Source: Cellulosilyticum sp. (GTDB taxonomy: Bacteria > Bacillota > Clostridia > Lachnospirales > Cellulosilyticaceae). From it: a DNA stretch of 64,000 nucleotides. The DNA lies in assembly GCA_015058045.1 (NCBI GenBank), contig SVDC01000014.1, forward strand, positions 17,132 through 81,131, given 5' to 3'. Position 1 is the stretch's first letter; each line of letters starts with the position of its first letter. A model generated the notes under the pieces. That model made no database searches and was not told the origin of the DNA. It was given only the letters and a program-made list of their open reading frames with translations. This document shows positions 8,899 to 18,623 of the stretch, in pieces. The position numbers and the translations under genes were made by a program.

Positions 8899-9828
8899 TT
8901 ATTGAAAAAGTGTTGTAGATAAATAACGTTCACCTGTATCTGGTAATAAAACAACAATTACCTTTCCTGTGTTTTCTTCAAGCTTAGCATATTCAGTAGC
9001 CACTGCAAGAGCTGCTCCTGAAGAAATTCCTACAAGTACACCTTCTGATTTGGCTAACTTTCTTGAAGTTTCAAAAGCCGCATCATTTGTGATGGTTTTA
9101 ATTTCATCCACAACTTCATGCTTAAAAACACTTGGCACAAATCCTGCACCAATTCCTTGAATTTTGTGTGGACCGGCCTTCCCACCAGAAAGAACAGGTG
9201 AATCTGATGGTTCAACGGCAATTATTTTTACTTCTGGTTTCTTTTGCTTTAATACTTCACCTACACCTGAAATCGTACCTCCTGTACCTACACCTGCAAC
9301 AAATACATCAACCGCTCCATCTGTATCTTCCCATACCTCTAATGCAGTTGTTTCTCGGTGTGCCTGTGGATTGGCCTTGTTATCAAATTGTTGAGGAATA
9401 AAACTTGGCGTATAAACTTTTGCTAATTCTTCCGCTTTTTCAATCGCACCTTTCATTCCCTTTGCACCTTCTGTTAATACAAGTTCTGCACCTAATGCTT
9501 TAAGTACGTTCCTTCGCTCCATACTCATGGTATCTGGCATAGTTAAAATAAGCCTATAACCTTTTGCCGCACAGATATAAGCAAGTGCAATCCCTGTATT
9601 TCCACTAGTTGGCTCAATAATTGTCGTTCCTTCTTGAATAATTCCTTGTTTTTCTGCTTCTGTAATCATATAGTACCCTATACGGTCTTTTGCACTACTT
9701 CCTGGATTAAAAGACTCTAATTTAACTAATAAGCGTGCTTTTAACCCCTCACTTTTAGCATAACGTGATACTTCCAATAAAGGTGTGTGACCAATTAAGT
9801 CGGTAATGCTATTTGCTATTCTTGCCAT
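8899..9828 (-). CDS. cysK: Cysteine synthase A (O-acetylserine sulfhydrylase)
   Basis: 309 residues from the ATG at 9828. GGAGGGG lies 6-8 bases upstream, and the longer frame from 9846 would contain that RBS inside the gene. It joins O-acetylserine and sulfide to give cysteine with pyridoxal phosphate. The PLP lysine is in [11 protein letters not shown], the substrate loop is [11 protein letters not shown], and the phosphate-binding loop is [10 protein letters not shown]. It follows the Rrf2-type regulator by about 32 bases on the same strand. In Bacillus the CymR repressor works in complex with CysK, so the pairing suggests cysteine-responsive control. Confidence 0.97.
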   Translation of the reverse strand: MARIANSITDLIGHTPLLEVSRYAKSEGLKARLLVKLESFNPGSSAKDRIGYYMITEAEKQGIIQEGTTIIEPTSGNTGIALAYICAAKGYRLILTMPDTMSMERRNVLKALGAELVLTEGAKGMKGAIEKAEELAKVYTPSFIPQQFDNKANPQAHRETTALEVWEDTDGAVDVFVAGVGTGGTISGVGEVLKQKKPEVKIIAVEPSDSPVLSGGKAGPHKIQGIGAGFVPSVFKHEVVDEIKTITNDAAFETSRKLAKSEGVLVGISSGAALAVATEYAKLEENTGKVIVVLLPDTGERYLSTTLFQ

Positions 9829-9860
9829 ATTTTTTCCCCTCCACATTTTATAATCTTCTT

Positions 9861-10316
9861 CTAAATATAATACATATCTATATCATTTAATAATATGTTA
9901 CGATAATCATTTGTAAGATCTTCTAGCGTAATTTGGTCAATGGTTTGTTTCACACTTTCTGCAATTTTATTCCATACTTCCCTCTGCAAGCAAATCTGCA
10001 TATTTTGATAAAGCATAGAACTTTCATTCTTTCTTACCTCTTCTTCTACAATAAGCAATTCCCCTTCAATAGCCCGAAGAATATCTCCTACGGTAATTTC
10101 TCTAGCTGGTCTGGCCAAAATATAACCACCTTGAGCACCTTTGACACTCTTTACAATATTGGCTTTCTTTAAAATCGCAAAGACTTGTTCTAAATAGTTT
10201 ACCGATAAATTCTGTCGTTTTGCTATATGTACCAGCGGAACTTGCTCTTCTGCAGAATGAATCGCTAAGTCCACTAAGGTACGAAGGCCATATCTTGATT
10301 TAGTAGAGATCTTCAT
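9861..10316 (-). CDS. Rrf2 family transcriptional regulator, CymR-like
   Basis: 151 residues. The N-terminus [20 protein letters not shown] and the winged-helix stretch [29 protein letters not shown] are typical of Rrf2 proteins. IscR members carry three closely spaced cysteines for an Fe-S cluster; here only one cysteine (in MQICLQ) is present in that region, so an Fe-S sensor is unlikely. Together with the downstream cysK this argues for a CymR-type repressor of cysteine metabolism. It is probably the first gene of the rrf2-cysK operon and may regulate itself. Confidence 0.88.
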   Translation of the reverse strand: MKISTKSRYGLRTLVDLAIHSAEEQVPLVHIAKRQNLSVNYLEQVFAILKKANIVKSVKGAQGGYILARPAREITVGDILRAIEGELLIVEEEVRKNESSMLYQNMQICLQREVWNKIAESVKQTIDQITLEDLTNDYRNILLNDIDMYYI

Positions 10317-10328
10317 AATCGCCTCCTC

Positions 10329-10345
10329 TAATTCCGAGTAATCCT
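10329..10345 (-). promoter_or_regulatory. Possible CymR-type operator half-site
   Basis: Minus-strand GGATTACTCGGAATTAG lies between the promoter and the RBS of the Rrf2 gene. GGAATTA matches the conserved half of CymR sites. This is weak evidence, based on one half-site and context. Confidence 0.3.
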
Positions 10346-10356
10346 GTATGTTTTAT

Positions 10357-10385
10357 AGTATATTTTCATTTTACAGAATTGTCAA
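10357..10385 (-). promoter_or_regulatory. Promoter of rrf2-cysK
   Basis: -35 TTGACA (10380-10385), 17-bp spacer, -10 TATACT (10357-10362) on the minus strand. Confidence 0.75.
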
Positions 10386-10393
10386 TACATTTT

Positions 10394-11239
10394 TCAAAAT
10401 CCTTCTCCAATAACTTCATGTATATTTTGAACCATCATAAAGGCTAAACGATCTACATGCATAAGTTGTTTTTTTAGTTCTAAAAATTCTTTACGTCCTA
10501 TAACCGTTGTAATGATACTTTTCTCCTCCCCACTATATCCTCCTTCTGCTTTATACAGTGTTGTACCTCTTTCTAATACTTTTAAGATATATTCATTAAT
10601 TTCATTTGCTTTTTGCTCATTAGACGACACAATAATGACGTACTTCTGTACGTTAAATCCTGCAATCATATAATCAATTAACTGTGTTACAACAATAACA
10701 CCAAGCGCAGCATATAATCCTTTTTCTAATCCAAAGACCATTGTTGCCAAAAGAACCACAATCATATCTGCAATCATTAAAGCTGTTCCTATATTAAGTG
10801 GCATATATCTTGTCATGATTTTAGCTATTATATCTGTCCCACCAGAAGAAGCCTCTAAATTAAAAACAATCGCTTGGCCCATTGCTATAAACAGTCCTCC
10901 AAACAATAATAAAATTAGTTGATCTTCACTAATAGGTTGCCAATTAGGCCAAATCCATTCTAACAATGTCATAATAGTAGATACTGTAATACTACAAATT
11001 AAACTTTTTGCCCCAAAACTTTTCCCTAATGCTACAAAACCTATAATGAACATAATCATATCTAAAACAAATATAATAACACCTAAAGGAATGCTCGGTA
11101 TTAATGCTTTTATAACAATAGATAAACCACTTACACCACCTGCAGCTAAATCAGATGGCGCCCAAAAGAAATAGAGACCTATTGCAATAAGGGATGCACC
11201 TATTACAATCCCACCATAAAGTTTCGCTTGCCTTTCCAT
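10394..11239 (-). CDS. YitT family membrane protein (YitT_membrane plus DUF2179)
   Basis: 281 residues. About five to six membrane segments fill residues 10-205: GASLIAIGLYFFWAPSDLAA, then the GGVSGLSIVIKAL and LEASSGGTDIIAKI motifs typical of the family. A cytoplasmic DUF2179 domain of ~70 residues follows (GTTLYKAEGGYSGEEKSIITTVI). The biochemical function of this widespread Firmicutes family is not established; transport is usually assumed. It has its own RBS (GGGAGAAGG), and no operon partner is obvious. Confidence 0.9.
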   Translation of the reverse strand: MERQAKLYGGIVIGASLIAIGLYFFWAPSDLAAGGVSGLSIVIKALIPSIPLGVIIFVLDMIMFIIGFVALGKSFGAKSLICSITVSTIMTLLEWIWPNWQPISEDQLILLLFGGLFIAMGQAIVFNLEASSGGTDIIAKIMTRYMPLNIGTALMIADMIVVLLATMVFGLEKGLYAALGVIVVTQLIDYMIAGFNVQKYVIIVSSNEQKANEINEYILKVLERGTTLYKAEGGYSGEEKSIITTVIGRKEFLELKKQLMHVDRLAFMMVQNIHEVIGEGF

Positions 11240-11329
11240 TGATTTTACCTTCTCCCTATGTCCTTAAGCTCCAGTTTATTTCTAATAAACTATTATCAAG
11301 CAGGTACTTTTTATTCTATTTTAAGCAAA

Positions 11330-11367
11330 AAGAAAGCGAGGTATTCACTTTAAGTAAATACCTCGCT
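11330..11367 (-). terminator. Terminator after the DUF4340-like gene
   Basis: Stem GCGAGGTATT / AATACCTCGC at 11336-11366 with T-rich sequence on the minus-strand side. Confidence 0.85.
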
Positions 11368-11374
11368 AAAAATA

Positions 11375-12838
11375 CTATTTTTTTACAAATTCTGTTAAAT
11401 CATTGAATAACTTAGTCACCTTATCCTTGTTGACTGCAAATTCTGTAATACCATTGTAACGCAAAATATAATAATTAATATCATATGGAATAAGTTCAAT
11501 ATCTATTGTATATTGATCTTTTAGCACAAATTGAATCGTTGCTTCCGCTTTTCGTTCTTCTTTTTGCTCAATACTTGGATTTTGTAATGGTGCCTCTATA
11601 TAAATACTTGATTCGATTTGATCTAGCCATTCTTGTGCTTCATCTTCGGTAAGGGCTTTTTCATTAAGCGTTACATTAATTGTTTCTTTTGTTTCTTTTG
11701 TTACTGTCCCTTGAGCTGTTGTTTCTTGCGCTTCTACTTCTTTCGTTATCGCTTCACCCAATTCATTTTCTTTTAATGTAGTTTGATCTTCTACCAGCTC
11801 TGTTACATTTTCCTGACTACTCATAGCCTCTGGCTCTACTTCATTAAATTTTAATTCATAAATACCTTGTGGATTTACTAATGTTACCTGAATTAATGAG
11901 GCACTATTTATATGCACAACTTGTTTATCGATAGCATTAAATGGTCTAAATGTCATAAGCTGATTATAGAAGGCTTTTTCCATTGTATAGACATCTTGCC
12001 CATCATTTACAGTTACATATACCTTATTCCCTCTTTGATTACCAAATGCTATCTTAGTTTTTCCATTTAAAGTAAGTACTAAATTCGGTTGAACAAGTCC
12101 ATAACTTGCTAAATCCTCATAAGTTCCAACATAGCCACTAATTTGCATTTCTAAAATAGCATTTGTTAATGGCTCTATCACCTTTTCATCTACTACACCT
12201 GGAATTGCATAATAATCTTTTAACTGCCACTGATTATTTTTAACAAGCGTAATTGCTTTATCATTTTGATTTTCTATCTTAATAGATTCTAATGTACCTA
12301 TTTTTAAAACATGACTACAATCTACAAATTCATTTGGATGGACAAAAGTAGGTTTAGCCGCCTCATAAGATAAAACATATAGCTTGTCTTCATCATTACA
12401 TTTAATATAAACACGATCCTCTGCTTTAACAATATTGCCTAATTGAATCGTTTGATGGTGATTCATTGCATCATAAAGTGTAATCATCACAGACCCATCA
12501 CTTATGCCATATGCCTGTTCATCTTGTATATTTTTAACCACTTCTTTAGTTTCTAAATGTGTTAAACTCGTAAGCCACTGATTTACCATGTCTTGATTAT
12601 ATTTTAAATCTGGCTGATCTGAATTAACCCAAACTTCTCCTTGCTTTTCTAAAGTCATTAATTCATTAGCTTTGTATTCTACTCGTACAATGTCATCTAA
12701 CTGATAAAGTGGCTGCACATGTTCTTCTATTTTTACATTAACAAATTCCTCTACATACTTTTGATATCCAAAATAAGCTATAAGACCTACTACAATAATC
12801 GTCCCTACAATAAGCAGTACTTTCTGTTTCTTTTCCAT
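11375..12838 (-). CDS. Membrane-anchored DUF4340-like protein
   Basis: 487 residues. One N-terminal hydrophobic segment (VLLIVGTIIVVGLIAYFGY, about residues 8-26) anchors a large extracytoplasmic part. Repeated beta-rich units with LPxD-type and WQLKDYYAIPG-like stretches resemble DUF4340 proteins, which elsewhere accompany gliding or ABC-type export gene clusters. A Glu/Thr-rich low-complexity region of ~60 residues (about 345-400) divides the second unit. No ABC genes are adjacent, so it appears here as a single gene. Function unknown. Confidence 0.75.
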   Translation of the reverse strand: MEKKQKVLLIVGTIIVVGLIAYFGYQKYVEEFVNVKIEEHVQPLYQLDDIVRVEYKANELMTLEKQGEVWVNSDQPDLKYNQDMVNQWLTSLTHLETKEVVKNIQDEQAYGISDGSVMITLYDAMNHHQTIQLGNIVKAEDRVYIKCNDEDKLYVLSYEAAKPTFVHPNEFVDCSHVLKIGTLESIKIENQNDKAITLVKNNQWQLKDYYAIPGVVDEKVIEPLTNAILEMQISGYVGTYEDLASYGLVQPNLVLTLNGKTKIAFGNQRGNKVYVTVNDGQDVYTMEKAFYNQLMTFRPFNAIDKQVVHINSASLIQVTLVNPQGIYELKFNEVEPEAMSSQENVTELVEDQTTLKENELGEAITKEVEAQETTAQGTVTKETKETINVTLNEKALTEDEAQEWLDQIESSIYIEAPLQNPSIEQKEERKAEATIQFVLKDQYTIDIELIPYDINYYILRYNGITEFAVNKDKVTKLFNDLTEFVKK

Positions 12839-13096
12839 ACTACAAAATCCTCCTAGTACTTTCTACCCATCTTAAATAGTAATATTGTCAATTTTTATAA
12901 TATTTTATATATTATTCTTCTATTTTATAGCAACTTTATTATATAATAAGTAAAAGATATCTTTACTACTTTCCAACTTTAGTCAAATTCTTTATTTGCT
13001 ACCCTTTAGTTTAGCACTTATAAAGATAATTTGCAAATATACGATTTAGAGATCAAACATTAAAATTTTATTCTACAAATTTAGGGGGAAAACTCT

Positions 13097-14116
13097 ATGC
13101 AAAAAATTATTGTACCTGCTTCTAAATGTATTCCTGGAATGATTACTGCGGGACCTATCATCGATTTGAAAACTGGCACTACTATTGTTGCAACTAATCA
13201 AGAACTCACTCCAAGTCACATCAAAAGTATCTTAAATTTTGTTCACACAGATATTTGGGTTTATCTTGATTCCTCTGATAAAGTGTGGGGATTATCAGAA
13301 GAAACGATTGAGAGTTATAAAAAATATTCAGATGCACTTATCTCCATTGTTAAAGGCTTAGATTCTATTAATGTAAATGCCATTAAGGATTTTGAAGGTT
13401 TATGTAGTAGCCTTCCTTTAGACTTTTCTGCTAATCATAGTTTAGTAGGCTGTACTAATTTAATCCAAGAATTAGATTATAATACTTATAACCATAGCTT
13501 AAATGTAGCTTTTATCTCTTTACTTATTTGTCGTTGGTGTAATTTCGATGATGAGTTTACCACTCATGCTATTAAAGCTGGACTTCTCCATGATATAGGG
13601 CTTATTAATCTTTCATTTAATCCTTTTGAAACTAAAGAACCTTGGAGCCCTGAACAAATTTCAGAATATGAAAAACACCCTATTTACAGCTACAATATTG
13701 TAAATAAGCTAAGTGATTTAGATCCGATGATTAGTAAAGCTATTTTAGCGCATCACGAACATTGCGATGGTACAGGATTCCCAATTCGTATTTCTGCACC
13801 TTACATTAATCAATTAGGTAAGGTGTTAGCCCTTGCAGATCGTTTTGATACACTTAGAAGTAAAGCTCATATCTTTAGTGTTCTAAAAATGCTACTAGTA
13901 GATCATATTACAGAATTTGATCCTAAGCTTCTTCTTACCTTCTGTACCTATATTGCAACTTATTATGTTGGTTCTTTTGTCATTTTAAATAATGGGCTGA
14001 TCGGTGAAGTAGTCTTTATTAATCCAACCTGTGTTTATCGACCAATTGTTAAAATCAATGACACCTTTATTAACCTTTATGAAGATTCTTCTATTGAAAT
14101 AGTAGCACTTAAATAA
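13097..14116 (+). CDS. HD-GYP-like phosphohydrolase (putative c-di-GMP phosphodiesterase)
   Basis: 339 residues, RBS TTAGGGGGAA. The C-terminal two thirds is an HD domain: NHSLNVA, then LLHDIGL (H165, D166), then HHEHCDGTGFP (H219, H220, D224), which corresponds to the HHExxDGxGYP signature of HD-GYP proteins with Tyr replaced by Phe. The first ~110 residues are an uncharacterised N-terminal region common in clostridial HD-GYP proteins, without membrane segments or a receiver domain. The metal-binding residues look intact, so cyclic-dinucleotide hydrolysis is likely; the signal is unknown. It converges with murI. Confidence 0.85.
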   Translation: MQKIIVPASKCIPGMITAGPIIDLKTGTTIVATNQELTPSHIKSILNFVHTDIWVYLDSSDKVWGLSEETIESYKKYSDALISIVKGLDSINVNAIKDFEGLCSSLPLDFSANHSLVGCTNLIQELDYNTYNHSLNVAFISLLICRWCNFDDEFTTHAIKAGLLHDIGLINLSFNPFETKEPWSPEQISEYEKHPIYSYNIVNKLSDLDPMISKAILAHHEHCDGTGFPIRISAPYINQLGKVLALADRFDTLRSKAHIFSVLKMLLVDHITEFDPKLLLTFCTYIATYYVGSFVILNNGLIGEVVFINPTCVYRPIVKINDTFINLYEDSSIEIVALK

Positions 14117-14132
14117 TTTATACTATAAAAAT

Positions 14133-14170
14133 AAAGCTCGTATAAACATCCTCATGTTTATACGAGCTTT
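14133..14170. terminator. Bidirectional terminator between the HD-GYP gene and murI
   Basis: A perfect 17-bp stem (14133-14149 with 14154-14170) and CCTC loop. The right arm contains the last codons and the stop (14158-14160) of murI. Confidence 0.92.
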
Positions 14171-14910
14171 AAATAGCTTTCCAAGATCTCATTAGTCTCA
14201 CATTTTTTCCCTGAGTAATAAAAGGTAATCTTAGGGTCTACAGAATGTTCTATTTGTGTTATACCAAGACATTCTCCTAAATGTCTTACTGTTCCTTCAT
14301 TTCCGTCATAAATTTTTATATGTTCTGGCAAAAACTTCTCCAAATATTTTTTAAAGTAAATAAAATGAGTGCATCCTAATACAATCCCTACATACTCATC
14401 TAAATTAAATGGTTCTAATTTTTCCTTAAAATATGCTTCTATTCTTTCCTCATCAAAATCTTTTGTCTCTGCAAAAGTAACGAGTTCAGGAAGTGGTAAG
14501 GAACTTGTACGATGTTGATGATCTACATGTGCTACTAAATTCTTGTATTTTTCTTCTTTTAAAGAAAGAGGCGTTGCTGTTACCAACACTTTTCCTTCTT
14601 TATTATCATCTAAAGCAAGTTTAACCGCTGGCTCCATGCCAATGATTGGTATATTATATAGTGTACGAAGCTCTTTCACTGCTACGCTTGTTGCTGTATT
14701 ACATGCAATTAAAATAGCTTCTGCTCCTTGATCTACTAAAAACTTGACCACATCTTTAACATATCCCACTACTTCATTTTTAGGTTTTGTACCATATGGA
14801 ACATGTAAGTTATCAGAGTAATAAATGTATTCGATTTGTGGTAAGTGTTCAATGGCTGTTTTTAACACTGTGATGCCACCAATACCTGAGTCAAAAATCC
14901 CGACTTTCAT
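14158..14910 (-). CDS. murI: Glutamate racemase
   Basis: 250 residues from the ATG at 14910, which has AAAGGGTG seven bases upstream; a longer open frame to 14931 is less likely. It interconverts L- and D-glutamate for peptidoglycan. Motifs: GIFDSGIGG at the N-terminus, catalytic Cys in ILIACNTATS, and catalytic Cys in IVLGCTHF. The gene ends inside the arm of a strong hairpin shared with the opposing gene. Confidence 0.96.
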   Translation of the reverse strand: MKVGIFDSGIGGITVLKTAIEHLPQIEYIYYSDNLHVPYGTKPKNEVVGYVKDVVKFLVDQGAEAILIACNTATSVAVKELRTLYNIPIIGMEPAVKLALDDNKEGKVLVTATPLSLKEEKYKNLVAHVDHQHRTSSLPLPELVTFAETKDFDEERIEAYFKEKLEPFNLDEYVGIVLGCTHFIYFKKYLEKFLPEHIKIYDGNEGTVRHLGECLGITQIEHSVDPKITFYYSGKKCETNEILESYLKLV

Positions 14911-15026
14911 TCTTAAACACCCTTTCAACATTTGTTTTGCCTTAAACTATTTTAATCGTTTTATACCTAATTGTAAACTTTGTTTTATCGTTCTAAAAAG
15001 CTCTAGAATCCTCTATAGCTTCCTAA

Positions 15027-15063
15027 AGAAAAAGAGAGTAGCCTAAGCGTAACGGCTACTCCC
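15027..15063 (-). terminator. Terminator after the NhaC antiporter gene
   Basis: Stem GAGTAGCC / GGCTACTC around 15036-15061, followed on the minus strand by TCTCTTTTTCTTT. Confidence 0.8.
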
Positions 15064-15110
15064 TTTTACTTTATTGAACCTCATCAGTCTTTCTTTATTC
15101 TATAGAACGA

Positions 15111-16655
15111 TTAAACCTTCTCTTGCTTTTTATCACTCATACGATGCAATATGAATAAACTAACCAATAATAATCCAATGGATACACCTAATGTCAAAAT
15201 TAAATTTTGCGTAAATCCTGCAATTAAGTATCCTACCAAACAACATCCCCCTACCACTGCAACATAAGGAATTTGTGTTGATACGTGATCCATATGCTTA
15301 CATCCTGCTCCTGTTGAAGATAAAATAGTGGTATCTGATATCGGTGAACAGTGATCTCCCAATACGGATCCTGCCAAAGTTGCTGCAATTGAAATAATAA
15401 TAAGATCTGGTGCAATTTGTTCACATACTACTGCAACAATAGGAATCAGAATGGTAAAAGTTCCCCAAGAAGTTCCCATAGCAAAAGACAAGAAGCCTGC
15501 TACTGTAAAAATAATCGCTGGAATCAATTCAGGTGGCATAGATGAATTAGCCACTAAATCTCCTACATAAACTCCTGTATTTAATAACTCACGACATACC
15601 CCGCTAATAGACCATGCTAAAATTAAAATAATAAAAGCACCTACCATAGAACGGACACCAATTCCTATACCATCCATAAACTCTTTAAATGTAATCAGCC
15701 GACGTGGAATAAATAAAATAAAAGTCACTATCAAGCCTGCAAATCCACCTAATACCAGTGCAGGACCTGCATCTGTATTACCAAAAGCCTCTCCAATGCT
15801 CATATTCCCATTAAAATAACCGCCTACATAAAGCATTGCTAATATAGAAAATACAATCAGTGCACAAATTGGAATAAGCAAATCAAATACTTTTCCTTTA
15901 TCAGAAATTTTCATTCTTGCTAGTTCATCTTCTTCTTGTGAATCGTTATTGATTCCCTCAACTTGCCCATTCTCTTTAGCTGCTCTTTCAAATTTAGCCA
16001 TTGGTCCAAATTCAAGATTGGTAATACATAGAATAATCACCATAATAATCGTTAAAATAGCATATAAGTTAAATGGAATGGCACTTAAAAATGTATCCAT
16101 ACCATTTAACCTGGGGCTAGATGATTCAATTTGTGAAATAACTGATGCTGCCCAAGAAGATATGGGTGCAATAATACAAACTGGTGCAGCTGTAGCATCA
16201 ATAATATAGGCTAGCTTTACTCTAGAAATACGCTGTTTATCTGTTACAGGACGCATAACAGTCCCAATCGTTAAACAGTTGAAATAATCATCAATAAAAA
16301 TGACACACCCTAGTGCTGAAGTAGCAAGCTGTGCACCTTGTCTTGTTTTAATTTTTGAAGCAGCCCAATTTCCATATGCTCTTGAACCACCTGCCATTGT
16401 AACAATTGCAACAAGGGCACCTAATAATCCCAAGAATATTAAAATAGATGCGTTCTCTCCTATTTTCTCACTCATCAATGTAAAAGTAACAGATGCTGCT
16501 TCTACAATCCCACCTCCTGTATGTGTAGCATAAATCAATGCACCTGCAAAAATACCAATTAATAATGAGGAGATTACTTCTTTAGTAATCAAAGCAAGCG
16601 CAATAGCTAATAGAGGCGGTATAAGAGATAACCAACCTACATCAATAGCTTCCAT
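15111..16655 (-). CDS. Na+/H+ antiporter, NhaC family
   Basis: 514 residues with about 11-12 membrane segments. The CVIFIDDYFNCLTIGTVMRP and GSVLGDHCSPISDTTILSS stretches are diagnostic for NhaC-type antiporters (IDDY and GDHCSPISDTT motifs). It exchanges sodium (or an organic anion pair, as in MleN) for protons at the cytoplasmic membrane, helping pH and sodium homeostasis. A charged cytoplasmic loop sits near residues 225-250. RBS TAGGAGG precedes the ATG. Family certain; exact substrate not. Confidence 0.92.
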   Translation of the reverse strand: MEAIDVGWLSLIPPLLAIALALITKEVISSLLIGIFAGALIYATHTGGGIVEAASVTFTLMSEKIGENASILIFLGLLGALVAIVTMAGGSRAYGNWAASKIKTRQGAQLATSALGCVIFIDDYFNCLTIGTVMRPVTDKQRISRVKLAYIIDATAAPVCIIAPISSWAASVISQIESSSPRLNGMDTFLSAIPFNLYAILTIIMVIILCITNLEFGPMAKFERAAKENGQVEGINNDSQEEDELARMKISDKGKVFDLLIPICALIVFSILAMLYVGGYFNGNMSIGEAFGNTDAGPALVLGGFAGLIVTFILFIPRRLITFKEFMDGIGIGVRSMVGAFIILILAWSISGVCRELLNTGVYVGDLVANSSMPPELIPAIIFTVAGFLSFAMGTSWGTFTILIPIVAVVCEQIAPDLIIISIAATLAGSVLGDHCSPISDTTILSSTGAGCKHMDHVSTQIPYVAVVGGCCLVGYLIAGFTQNLILTLGVSIGLLLVSLFILHRMSDKKQEKV

Positions 16656-16721
16656 GTCTTTTTCCTCCTATAGTATATTATTCGTAATCCCCCTTATTAA
16701 CCACTAGTATCCCCATAAGTG

Positions 16722-17771
16722 CTACTTGTCATTTTTTCCTTTCGTTAAATCTACTGTCACAATAAAACCATCCTCATTATTTCCTGATATAGCATACTCT
16801 TTACTCATTGGTAAAGGAATATACGTTATTTTTCCTTCACAAGGTACATAATAAATAGAATACCCTTGTGTATTTTGTGTAATACCTTGCCCAGGTTTAG
16901 TATAATAACTGTAGTTTTTAAGTAATTCACAGTATTCTTCAAAACAAAGATTTAATTCTTTCATAATTTGAGCATGTACTTTTCCCACATAACGAAAATG
17001 CCACGGCTCATAACCAATTCCTGTTTTCTCCTTTTTATCTGCTGCATAACGCATGATAAAACCATATTGATAGCAATGATCATTAATCCAACTATAAATA
17101 CCTGCCCCATTATACTCAGCTGACGTACCATCTTCATAAGTTAACCCAAAATCCACTGCTAATCCCGTATGATGTTCACTACGATCAGGTTTAGCAACTA
17201 AAGCTTCGTCTGTTTTTTTCACTTCTAATAAACTATTATAATGTAGCTTTTCCTGTGTGTTAAAATCTCTATAACCGCTAATCACTGTTAAATCACTCTC
17301 TCCAACTACCTTATTAAAATCTATTAGCATCTCTCTAAGTGCATGCAAAGCTTCTTCTTGTAACTTAATTCTTCGGCTTTTCACCTGACAAACCCCATCC
17401 AAACACTCCCCAATTTCCACCATCTGTGCATCACTATACTCCCGAATAGGATGCCACTCATTTACTAAAATTAAACTTCCTTTATCTATTTCACTTTGTA
17501 ACATCATCGTAACGTTATTTTCTTCATAACCATTAGTATATCCTCCTTGTTTCATTTCATCACTTATAACATCTTTTTGCCTAAGTGCAATTACCTCTTT
17601 TTCTTGCTCAGTTCCTCTCACAAAATCCACTATCTTTGTTGTCACCAAAAATGTCAGGATAAGGCATGCTATAAACACACACATCTGCAACGTTAGGCAT
17701 ATGTACTTTTCAATTTGTTTCTTTCTTCGTATCTTATTTCTTCGCTTTGAATCTACTATCCACTGCTTCAT
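16722..17771 (-). CDS. M15 family D-alanyl-D-alanine carboxypeptidase (VanY-like), membrane anchored
   Basis: 349 residues from the ATG at 17771, preceded by GGTGAT; a GTG three codons earlier overlaps the RBS. A Lys/Arg-rich start leads to one membrane segment (CLTLQMCVFIACLILTFLVT region, about residues 28-50). The peptidase domain carries the zinc and catalytic motifs SGYRDF, SEHHTGLAVDFG (His and Asp ligands) and PWHFRYVG (Glu/His position). It should trim the terminal D-Ala from peptidoglycan stem peptides outside the cell. It is not near vancomycin-resistance genes, so it is a housekeeping paralog. Confidence 0.92.
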   Translation of the reverse strand: MKQWIVDSKRRNKIRRKKQIEKYICLTLQMCVFIACLILTFLVTTKIVDFVRGTEQEKEVIALRQKDVISDEMKQGGYTNGYEENNVTMMLQSEIDKGSLILVNEWHPIREYSDAQMVEIGECLDGVCQVKSRRIKLQEEALHALREMLIDFNKVVGESDLTVISGYRDFNTQEKLHYNSLLEVKKTDEALVAKPDRSEHHTGLAVDFGLTYEDGTSAEYNGAGIYSWINDHCYQYGFIMRYAADKKEKTGIGYEPWHFRYVGKVHAQIMKELNLCFEEYCELLKNYSYYTKPGQGITQNTQGYSIYYVPCEGKITYIPLPMSKEYAISGNNEDGFIVTVDLTKGKNDK

Positions 17772-17922
17772 TTGTATCACCCATCTCTTAACTATTCCAT
17801 ATTATTCCATTTTATATTACCATAATTTGTAATAACAACCCAGTATTCTTATGAACATTTTACTTATTTTATAAAATTATATATAATATTACCCAATACA
17901 CTCTAACCAAGGAGGTTCGACT

Positions 17923-18468
17923 ATGCTCACTATTTATTGGTATTGTCTTATCATTGGAATTGTTTTTTTACTCCTAAGTTTAATTCTTGATGTTATAAGT
18001 GATCTTTTTCAAGGACTTTCTTTCTTTGATTTCCACTATGATTTACTACCTGGAATCTTACCTTTAACTCCTTTACAATTCTGTGCCTTTTTAGTTGGTT
18101 TTGGCGGTATGGGGATTACGCTTAGGCAACATACCAGCTTTCATTGTGTCTTATCTATTTTATTTGGTCTTATCTTATCCTATGGCACATATTGGCTACT
18201 CCATAAACTTAAGAATGTTGACAGTGAAGCGTTAACAAATATTGATATTATAGGTTGTGAAGGTAAAGTTATTGTTACAATTTTTGAAAACGGTATAGGT
18301 AGTGTTTCCTTAAACACTAAAATAGGAAAAATTACTTACTCTGCCAAAAGTGATCATTATATCAAACAAGGTAGCCTTGTAAAAGTATTGGATATAAAAG
18401 ACTCTATTCTAATCGTATCTGATACATCTACCTATTTTTTGAATTTAACTAAAAATAAAACACTATAA
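17923..18468 (+). CDS. NfeD-like membrane protein
   Basis: 181 residues, RBS AAGGAGG. Three hydrophobic segments (residues ~5-25, 50-65 and 70-95) are followed by a C-terminal beta-barrel of about 75 residues (IGCEGKVIVTIFENGIGSVSL, QGSLVKVLDI), the OB-fold of short NfeD proteins. NfeD genes of this kind sit next to flotillin genes (yuaF-yuaG in Bacillus), and a flotillin gene follows here. The OB domain is thought to assist the assembly or positioning of flotillin in the membrane. A hairpin separates the two genes. Confidence 0.85.
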   Translation: MLTIYWYCLIIGIVFLLLSLILDVISDLFQGLSFFDFHYDLLPGILPLTPLQFCAFLVGFGGMGITLRQHTSFHCVLSILFGLILSYGTYWLLHKLKNVDSEALTNIDIIGCEGKVIVTIFENGIGSVSLNTKIGKITYSAKSDHYIKQGSLVKVLDIKDSILIVSDTSTYFLNLTKNKTL

Positions 18469-18492
18469 TATCTAACTTTTATTCTACTTGTA

Positions 18493-18534
18493 CAAGAGAA
18501 GCTTTTTCTTATTAAAATCTTCTCTTGCATTTTA
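18493..18534 (+). terminator. Hairpin between the nfeD-like gene and the flotillin gene
   Basis: CAAGAGAAG / CTTCTCTTG stem (18493-18501 with 18519-18527) followed by CATTTTAT. It is a moderate terminator, or an attenuator that lets some transcripts continue. Confidence 0.6.
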
Positions 18535-18623
18535 TATTAACTGTATTTTATATAATATCGTGTTCATTTTGTTTTTTTTCCTTTATAATGAAATTATCAC
18601 TTTATTTAAAAGGAGGCTTCATC

